Notes under the pieces: model-generated
Database searches by the model: none
Seen by the model: the letters and a program-made list of their open reading frames with translations, nothing else
What the model was told of the DNA's origin: nothing
NCBI RefSeq assembly: GCF_019175285.1
Contig: NC_056528.1
Span: 45,450,054-45,514,053 of the forward strand
Length of the DNA: 64,000 nt
Origin: Sceloporus undulatus
Lineage: Eukaryota; Chordata; Lepidosauria; Squamata; Phrynosomatidae
Direction: 5' to 3'
Made by a program: the position numbers and the translations under genes
Shown: positions 56,700 to 64,000 of the stretch, piece after piece
Numbering within the stretch: the stretch's first letter is position 1
How the letters are laid out: every line of letters begins with the position of its first letter

Positions 56700-58560
56700 A
56701 TCTCAATTCCTGCAGCAATTACGCTTGAGTGCAAATCCTCCATAACGCTGGCCTAGCTATACATAATGAGGTTTTAAACATTATTCTGCTATACTGTATT
56801 TTGGCTCACTATGATTTCTGTTTTTCATTTATACATTCCCTCTTTTAGTCAGAAGATGGAGCCCTTGCCCAGTATATGCAATTGATGCTCTACTTAATAG
56901 TATGGCACTCAGGCTAAGAACAAGGATGGACAGACTTGTGTCATGTAGGTTCAATTTATTTATTATTTAAATTGAATCCTGAGATCCAGCAGCCAGGGTC
57001 GTAGGCAGATCATAAATCAGTTGAGGAGACATTGCTTGCCATTCAGGATCTGAGCTTGTATAAACATCTCAGCTTTAGAGTTTGTTTTCCACACCAAAAC
57101 TGCTCTCATAGTCCTTTGCTGCATCTTTCTACTCCTTTCCTCGAAACTTTATTCATTGCAACTGCCCCTTCACCACAAATTTGTCAGCTTTCTTCACTTG
57201 GGCCATCTCATGCTGTATGCACTCCCTCCAATATTTCATAGAGGAATACTGGAACACATGTGGCCAAGCAACATCTGAGTGATCAAGATGGGAAACATTA
57301 AAGGGAAGAGCCAAACTCGCAGAGGCTGCAGTAGTTGGCTTTTGCCTAAGCCTACTGGAAAGGGCAAAAGTCATCTCTCTTTTCTCTTCACTGCTGAGTT
57401 AAGTGAGTGCAATTTGCTTTGGCAAGCAATTTTGCAGCAGTGGAAGAAAGACAAGGGTAAAGAAAGAAAGTGGGAAGACGAGAGAGAAACTGACATTTTT
57501 AAAGCAACTGAAAATGCGGGATGACAAGAGGATTAATCTGAATTCTCCTTGCCAGATCAGGATGGTTGGATGCTATGGTTCCCATGTCTGGTAAGTATTA
57601 CATCAGTTTGCTTGCTGAAAGGATCATTGCTGATGGGGTCAGGAAGGCAGAAGAGGGATCCCCAAATTCCAACACTTTGCAAAATGTAACATTATATTGT
57701 TATGCCAAGCCATGGTTTGTTGGTGGTTGTGTTTTTGCAAGTTGTTTCAGACTTATGGCAGCCCTAAGCCTATCATGAGTTTTCTCAGCAAGATTCTTCA
57801 GAGGGGGTTTGCCATTGCCTTCCTCTGAGGAGAGAGTGTGATGGACCCCAAGTGGGTTTACATAGACCTAAGCAAAGCTGAATACTTTGTAAACTGACCC
57901 ATCTGCATATTGCTGGCATTTGGTTTTGAACAAGGGTTGGGTAGATCTCTTAATACAGGGCTTCACCAAGCTAAGAGAAGGGGAAATCTAGCACCTTGGG
58001 TTGACCTAAGGGGACATTGGACAGTTAATTCTCTCATTGTCACTGATTTTAAATATCAGCTTGCCCATAAAAGGAGGCTTGTAGTTTAGGATATCTGGTG
58101 AGCATAAGGAGGACATCAATTTAGGTTATCTGAAAAAAAAAAGAAGACTGCAAAAGAAGTAATCAACATTATTGTTGGTGTGAAAAGAAAATTGCAAACT
58201 GTTCTATACCTAAGCGTGCCTGTAATTTATCCTCAAAATGTCAAAATGGAGAATAAAGCTTGGAGTAATATCAACTCTTCAAGATTCCCCAGTATATTGC
58301 CGCATTTGTAGCTAGTTAAAAATATCATTTTTAAAAAATGCACGGGGGGTATGATTGGAAGAAATAATGCAGTTATGAAGTCTCATAAAAGCACATTTTG
58401 GAAGATTAGTTATGGCTGGAGGTTGCTGACAAACTCTTCTTCCCGACACACGCAAGTGATACACGTTTCCATTCAGATTAATTAATGAAAGCCAATGTGT
58501 TAAGTGCTAGAGGCCAAATTAATATTTCAGAATTTGTTGCTGTTTATTACTTGGCTTCAG
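56700..58560. other. Intergenic DNA before the L2 insertion
   Basis: One SINE fragment (57726-57860); otherwise nothing recognisable. The open frames at 57279-57600 have no family resemblance that I can see. Confidence 0.5.
57726..57860 (-). mobile_element. SINE fragment
   Basis: CAGACTTATGGCAGCCCTAA, GGTTTGCCATTGCCTTCCTC and GAGAGAGTGTGA are the reverse complement of the family body. Confidence 0.65.
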
Positions 58561-58570
58561 TGCCACAAAT

Positions 58571-61140
58571 TATTATTATTATTATTAACCTTTATTTATA
58601 AAGCGCTGTAAGTTTACACAGCGCTGTACATCAATTTTTTAGTCAGACGGTTCCCTGCCCTCAGGCTTACAATCTAAAAGACACGACACAAAAGGAGAAG
58701 GGAGTGGTGGTGGGGAATAGGATCAGGTCCAGCAGATCTTTTCCACCTCTGAGGCCTGGACCAAGGCAGATGGACTGGAGGAAGGGCTTGGCTTCTTGAT
58801 GGATGGTTAGAAGGAGGCTTCCTGGGTCAGAGAGGGGCTCACCTCTGGGAATGCTTCTCTAAACAATATAGTCTTTAATTCAGTTTTGAAACTGGGCAGA
58901 GAAGTGATGAGGTGTGCATGTGGGGGAAGAAGGTTCCAGGAGTAAGGGGCAGCAAGGGAGAAGGGACGAATTCGGGAGGGGGCAGTGGTAGTCCTACACT
59001 GTGACAGGAGACCCTGACTACCAGAGCGGAGGGTGCAAGTAGGAATGTAAGGAGAAAGAAGGTCAGATAAGTAAGGAGGGGCCAACCCATGGAGGGCTTT
59101 GAAAGTGAGTAACAAAAGCTTGTACCGGATGCGAAAGGGGAAGGGGAGCCAATGAAGGGAGGATAAAAGAGGAGAAACATGGTCAAAGCGGCGAGCGGAT
59201 GTGACAATACGGGCAGCTGAATACTGGACAGATATTAAAGGATGGAGGTGTGAAAGAGGAAGCCCTGTTAGAAGGAGGTTACAATAATCTAGTCGCGAAA
59301 CCACTAGGGCATGGACTAGAGTCTTGGCAGTAGAGATTGAGAGGAATGGACGGATCTTGGCAATGTTGTGGAGAAAGAATCTACAGGTCTTTGCGGTGGC
59401 CTGGATCTGGGGAATAAATGACAGGGAAGAGTCAAAAATGAAGCCAAGACTGCGGGCTTGATGAACCGGTTGAATAGAAGTGTCGTCGACAGAAGCAGAA
59501 AAGGAATAATGAAGGGTGGGTTTAGGTGGAAAGACGAGAAGCTCAGTCTTAGACATGTTGAGCTTCAAGCGCCGAAGCCGCATCCACTGAGAGATGGCAG
59601 TCAGACAAGAAGAAACTTGCTGTTCAAGCCCCGTCGAAAGGTCAGGGGTGGAGAGATACAGCTGAGTGTCGTCGGCATACAAATGATAGGAGAAACCAAA
59701 AGAACTGATGAGTTTACCTAGAGACAGTGTGTATAGAGAGAACAGAAGGGGACCCAAGACAGAGCCCTGGGGAACTCCAACAGATAGCGGAACAGAGGAT
59801 GAAGTCTGACCACCCGTGACCACTGCAAAAGATCTATCTGACAAGTAAGATTTAAACCAGTCGAGAGCAGAGTCGGCGAACCCAAGGTCAGAAAGTAAAT
59901 CGACCAGGAGACAGTGATCAACAGTGTCAAAGACTGCAGACAAATCGAGAAGAATGAGAATAGAGTAGAGGCCGTTTGCCTTGGCCCGCAAGAGATCATT
60001 TGAGATCTTGGTGAGGGCTGTCTCTGTAGAGTGCCGTGGGCGGAAGCCAGATTGGAAGGGGTCTAGGATGGAGTTGGCTTCAAGAAACTTAATACAGCGA
60101 GAATAAACGACCCGTTCTAGGACCTTAGAAAGAAAAGGAAGAAGAGAAATTGGACGATAGCTAGACAAAGAAGAGGGGTCGAGAGAGGGTTTCTTCAGAA
60201 TTGGGGAAACGAGAGCATGTTTGAAGTCAGAAGGGAAGGAACCCAAAGAGAGAGAGAGATTAAAGATATAGAGGAGCGAGGGCAGAAGAGAAGGGGCTAT
60301 AGAGATTAGGAGACGGGAGGGAATAGGATCAAGAGAACAGGTAGTAGGTTTGGAAGAATTTAGCAGCTTAGAGAGTTCATCCAGAGAAACAGGGGGAAAC
60401 ACAGAGAGTTTATTAGTAGAAGGTACCAGGAGGTTAGTGGTAGGGGGCAAGTCGGGAGGAACTATTTCAGATCGAATAGTAGTGACTTTTGTGATGAAGT
60501 AGTTGGTGAAGTCAGTGGGGGAAAAAGATGAGAAGACAGGGGGAGAGGAAGGTTTGAGTAGTGTATTGAAGCAGGAGAACAAACGCTGCGGGCGCTTCTC
60601 ATTAGCGCAGATCAGTGATTTAAAATAGTTCTGTTTTGCCATAGACAGAGCGCGTGAAAAAGATAAAAGGATGAATTTATAATGAATGAAATCGGCTAGT
60701 TCCCTAGACTTTTTCCAAAGACGTTCAGCCGCTCGAGAGCAGGACCGGAGGTACCTGATAGTGGGAGTGAGCCAGGGCTGAGGCCTAGTCATGGGGGAAG
60801 ACACACGTACAGATATAGGAGCAAAGCTGTCAAGAGTTGAAGAAAGAGTGGAATTAAATAAAGTCATTGCTGAATCAGCAGAGTCCCCAAGATCAAGAGA
60901 AGAGAGAGATGAATTCAAAGTCTGACTGAGAGGGTCAGAGTTAACAGACTGAAGGTCGCGGAAATGGCGCTGGACAGTATGACGAGGAGGTGGGATATAA
61001 GTAAGAGTAAAAGAAATTAAATGATGGTCAGACAATGGAAAATCAGATGCCAGGTAGTCGGAAATGACACACTTAGCAGCAAGAATTAGGTCGAGACAGT
61101 GACCAGAGGAATGGGTTGAGGAGTTAGAATGAGGCTGAAG
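58571..61140 (-). mobile_element. L2-type LINE, 5'-truncated, with open ORF2
   Basis: A non-LTR retrotransposon on the - strand, flanked by a perfect 9-bp target-site duplication GCCACAAAT (58562-58570 and 61141-61149). The 3' end carries an (ATT)n-type tail and the GCGCTTTATAAATAAAGG terminus typical of L2. One frame is open from the truncation point at 61140 to a stop at 58807, about 777 codons. It starts in the C-terminal endonuclease region ([19 protein letters not shown]) and covers the reverse transcriptase ([28 protein letters not shown], catalytic YADD) and the C-terminal domain. ORF1 and most of the endonuclease are absent. The exact duplication and unbroken frame point to a recent insertion. 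Confidence 0.93.
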
Positions 61141-61426
61141 GCCACAAATATCATTTGAGCTTTGAGCAGCTGGGCGTTTTAATGCCTTTAAGGTGATTCA
61201 CTGAATTAGGGAGCCATTTTCAGCAGAAAATACGGATCTTACAAACTTATAAACTTTGGGTTGTTTTTTTTACCCCCACAAAATAATTTTTTAAAATACT
61301 CACAACCCTTTACTTGAGTTTGAAGCTGTGAGCTGTGGTTTATAAATGAAGGAAATGTTAACCCTGATTTTCCAGTAAAATAAATTCATATGTTACTTTC
61401 CAATTCCCCCCCCCCCTCTTTCTCTG

Positions 61427-61539
61427 GAAGTCTTCAGTAAGAGGCTAGAGATCTACCTGCTGGGGATGTTGTAGCTGGATTTCCTATACTGAGCAAGGGG
61501 TCTATGAGGCCCCTTCCAAATTTATGATTCTATGACCTA
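61427..61539 (+). mobile_element. CR1 LINE 3' fragment
   Basis: A diverged block GAAGTCTTCAGTAAGAGGCT ... CTTCCAAATTTATGATTCTA, ending in the CR1-type ATGATTCTATGA terminus. Confidence 0.7.
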
Positions 61540-61731
61540 ATGAACCATGGGAACATAGGATGAGGATTCAGACCAAGAGCCAATAGTAGTAGTATGGTGT
61601 TGTCTGTGTATCTTACCCTTATAAAATCTCCAAGCCCTCTTCCTGTGACCTCACAAGAGGGCGATCCCTAGGTCTCACAAGTTTGACTCACTATTTCTAT
61701 GCATGTTGCACTTGTATAAGTCCAGCATATG

Positions 61732-62118
61732 TAGGGTTGCCATAAGTCAGGACCTCCAAACCGGGACAAACGTAGGACAATATTTTCAAATGTAGGACAC
61801 TTTTTTTAAAAAAAATGGAGGACGTGAGGAGGCCGGCTGCGATCACGGCGGGCCCTCGCGCTCCTTCCCTGCCTCTGCGGAGGCTTCGGCCCCCACAGAG
61901 GCCAGGAAGGAGGGAGGAGGCTGTGGGGAGGCGGGTGCAGCCACGTGCAGGAGGCGCTGCCTACACCTCACCTCTGCGCGGCCATGCGCGGTGGAGGAGG
62001 AGGAGGGCAGCGAGGTCCCGCAGGCCGCAGCCAACTCGGCTGCAACCGGGGTTGTCCCGGTTTTTGGCAGCACCCGGGACAGGAGGGGCCCGGTTGCAGC
62101 CGGAATATGGCAACCCTA
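61732..62118 (+). mobile_element. hAT-like non-autonomous element, 387 bp, GC-rich core
   Basis: Ends TAGGGTTGCCAT and ATGGCAACCCTA; flanks AGCATATG and AGCATACC agree at 6 of 8 positions. Holds GGACAAACGTAGGACAATAT near its left end and a CpG-rich centre that produces spurious open frames. Confidence 0.78.
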
Positions 62119-62407
62119 AGCATACCAAAAAGCCCGGGAAAAACAAGTGCTCTGCCACTGAGCTATTATCCCCTATGTATATAAATTGCTAATCACAGAT
62201 TGCTTTGGTGGAGATGATTTATTTGTTAGCTTTAAATAAAAGGAATTGCTGTGCCTTGATTCCAGTTGCTGCTTGAAGGATTTCCAGAGAAGGGAGATGG
62301 TGGGACTGGAAAATAATCCTTGGTTTCCTCTTAGAAAAAGAATTTGTGAACCCATTTTGCTCCAGGCTGGAGAGGGAGGGAAAAAGATACAAGGCATTTA
62401 AAATCTA

Positions 62408-62490
62408 TGATAGATAGATAGATAGATAGATAGATAGGAAGGAAGGAAGGAAGGAAGGAAGGAAGGAAGGAAGGAAGGAAGGAAGGAAGG
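62408..62490 (+). repeat. (GATA)n(GGAA)n compound microsatellite
   Basis: About seven GATA units pass directly into about thirteen GGAA units. Confidence 0.95.
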
Positions 62491-62654
62491 ATCAGGGAGC
62501 TTGGGCAACCAATGGGCAAAATTTCTAATTTCTAATTTTAGTTTAGAAAACAGCCTGCCTGATTCACTCTTTTGCTTTTAAGCCCTTTGGATAAAAGAGA
62601 ACATTTCTAGATCCATAGGCTTAAAACTTGAACACCACATGGTTAAATCTAGGG

Positions 62655-62792
62655 CAGTGGTTCCCTAAGTTTGGTCCTCCAGGTGTTTTGGACTTCAGTT
62701 TCCAGAAGCCCCAGCCAGCTTGGCTAACAGTATGGAATTCTGGGAGCTGAAACTTCCAAAACATCTGGAGGACCAAACTTTGGGAACTACCG
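62655..62792 (+). mobile_element. hAT MITE, 138 bp, perfect 8-bp duplication
   Basis: ATCTAGGG flanks it (62647-62654 and 62793-62800). Ends CAGTGGTTCCCTAAG and TTTGGGAACTACCG; inner arms TTGGTCCTCCAGGTGTTTTG and AAACATCTGGAGGACCAAAC. Confidence 0.9.
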
Positions 62793-62899
62793 ATCTAGGG
62801 GATGCTACTAAACACTGCCATCCATTTTGAGAATGTTGGCATGAGAGTGTTCTCAATTGCCACCTTGGATACAACTCACTTCTGTTTTCTGACTGCAAT

Positions 62900-63800
62900 G
62901 GAAGAAGGTGGGAGCGGAAACATTTTGCTAATTCATTGATTAAGGCTTCTGTTTGAAAATTATAGGTGCAAGCATGTGGCAGAGGCTATCTTGCAAAATG
63001 CTACCCTTCTGCTACAAGGGAGGCCTTCTTTGGGGATTCTGTTGAGCCACACAAACTCCAAGTACAATTTAACTTCTTCCTGAGCAAGTGACAGAAGGAA
63101 CAATTGTCCAAGCTCTTCCCTTCAGCCAAGCTATCAGCCAAGTTGTCAGCCTGCCTTGCTGTTCAAGGTAGAGGAAGGGGAAAGGCATTAACAAAGTCTA
63201 CATTTCAGTGAAACATACAGATCAAATAAGACAGCGAGAGTAGATCTTTCTACTGAAGTCAATGGCCTGATAAATGAAGTGTGAAGAGAACCTTTACTGA
63301 TATTCCTCTCGGAGCCTGGAAACTTTACTTTATCTGGACTCTTAATTCCCAGAGAAGCCGTTTGGCCATGCTAGCTGGGGATTGTGCAAGTTCGGGGATG
63401 GGCCATATGCGGACTGCTAGAGCCATTTTTGTCCCCAAATGCACCCCCAATACACTCTAGGGAGAGCGTGGAGGTATTTTCTCCATGTTTTTGCTCCTCC
63501 GGACCATTTTAGATCCATGAGAGGCCTTTTTGGAGTGACTTGCTGTCACTTCCCATAGTTAAGGCCTTTTGGGGGAGAAAAATTGTCCAGGAGTGCCTAA
63601 AAACATGAAGAAAATGCCCCCCTTAGAGGGGATTTGGAGGCAAAAATTGGTTTTTCTGACAGGGGATGCAGTGGGGGAGCCCTCAGATGCACTTTCTAAG
63701 GTCAAACGAGGGGCCAATGTGTTCCCCATCCTCCCACAATTGACCAGCTTTGTTATAATTCAATGAAAGAGCCTGTCCACATGAAGCAAATGACAACTCA
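62900..63800. other. Intergenic or intronic DNA before the right-edge exon
   Basis: Contains a repeat-like block at about 63420-63650 (CCATTTTAGATCCATGAGAG, GGCCTTTTGGGGGAGAAA) similar in wording to 30560-30660. If the 63802-64000 exon is real, this is part of its downstream intron. Confidence 0.4.
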
Positions 63801-63801
63801 C

Positions 63802-64000
63802 GCACTAGTGGTGCAGCTTTTCTTCTGTCTGACAGTGCCTCTGGAAAATGTCTGGTCGCTCCTGTTTCTCCATCGGAGCCTTCCATGATGATATCCCGAA
63901 GCCTGCTCTTTCTGGTTAACGCCGGTGAGGGGGTTTTCGGTTCAGGAGACAGAGTGGGTAAAGGAACATCTTCCACGTAGACTTGACCTGTGGGTGGTTC
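63802..64000 (-). CDS. Likely coding exon of an unidentified gene, cut by the window edge
   Basis: Reading the - strand from the window edge, the frame is open for 66 codons: EPPTGQVYVEDVPLPTLSPE, then KTPSPALTRKSRLRDIIMEG, SDGETGATRHFPEALSDRRK and AAPLV. A strong donor follows (C|GTGAGT, intron starting at 63801 on the - strand). Composition is balanced and not repeat-like, with SP/TP dipeptides and a basic TRKSRLRD segment, as in a disordered regulatory region. I do not recognise the family. The gene would converge tail-to-tail with RPS6KA6. It could be a chance open frame. Confidence 0.45.

Noticed and set aside
61815-62192. Arg- and Gly-rich open frames at 61.8-62.2 kb
   Set aside because: They lie inside the GC-rich core of an hAT-like element whose ends and target duplication are visible.

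Overview
The window is vertebrate nuclear DNA, most likely from a squamate reptile (an iguanian-type lizard is my best guess). The protein evidence is a complete 22-exon ribosomal S6 kinase gene of the RSK4 type (RPS6KA6). The repeat landscape fits a squamate: L2, CR1 and RTE/BovB LINEs, tRNA-derived SINEs ending in (CAA)n or (GTT)n, many short hAT and Tc1/mariner-type MITEs, and a Penelope-like retroposon family. The species call is an inference from this mix.

Layout. 1-3300 is intergenic, with microsatellites, palindromic MITEs and a 223-bp near-perfect palindrome. 3300-4160 is a CpG-rich promoter, 5' UTR and exon 1, carrying CRE, GC-box and YY1-type motifs. RPS6KA6 runs on the + strand from the ATG at 3975 to the TAG at 49335. 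All 21 introns are GT-AG, and the reading frame closes through all 22 exons to give 781 residues. Intron 1 (14.4 kb) opens with a 0.75-kb minisatellite built from 5'-splice-site-like GAGGTAAAA words. From 49336 comes a 3' UTR of uncertain length with several candidate polyadenylation signals. 52.5-58.5 kb is repeat-bearing intergenic DNA. 58571-61140 is a young 5'-truncated L2 LINE on the - strand with an open reverse-transcriptase frame and a perfect target-site duplication. 61.2-63.8 kb is again repeat-rich. The last 0.2 kb (63802-64000) looks like one coding exon of an unidentified gene on the - strand.

RPS6KA6 is the only complete host gene. Its product has an N-terminal AGC kinase domain, a linker with turn and hydrophobic motifs, a C-terminal CAMK-type kinase domain, and a C-terminal ERK-docking tail. 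Every regulatory residue sits exactly 40 positions beyond the human RSK2 numbering, because exon 1 encodes a longer proline-rich leader.

The points most worth a second look are the splice-donor-like minisatellite beside exon 1, the mariner-type MITEs packed with GGGTTACGAAA words, a hammerhead-ribozyme-like core in the Penelope-like repeats, a GC-rich transposon in intron 8 carrying a YY1-type palindrome, the intact young L2 copy, and the orphan exon at the right edge.
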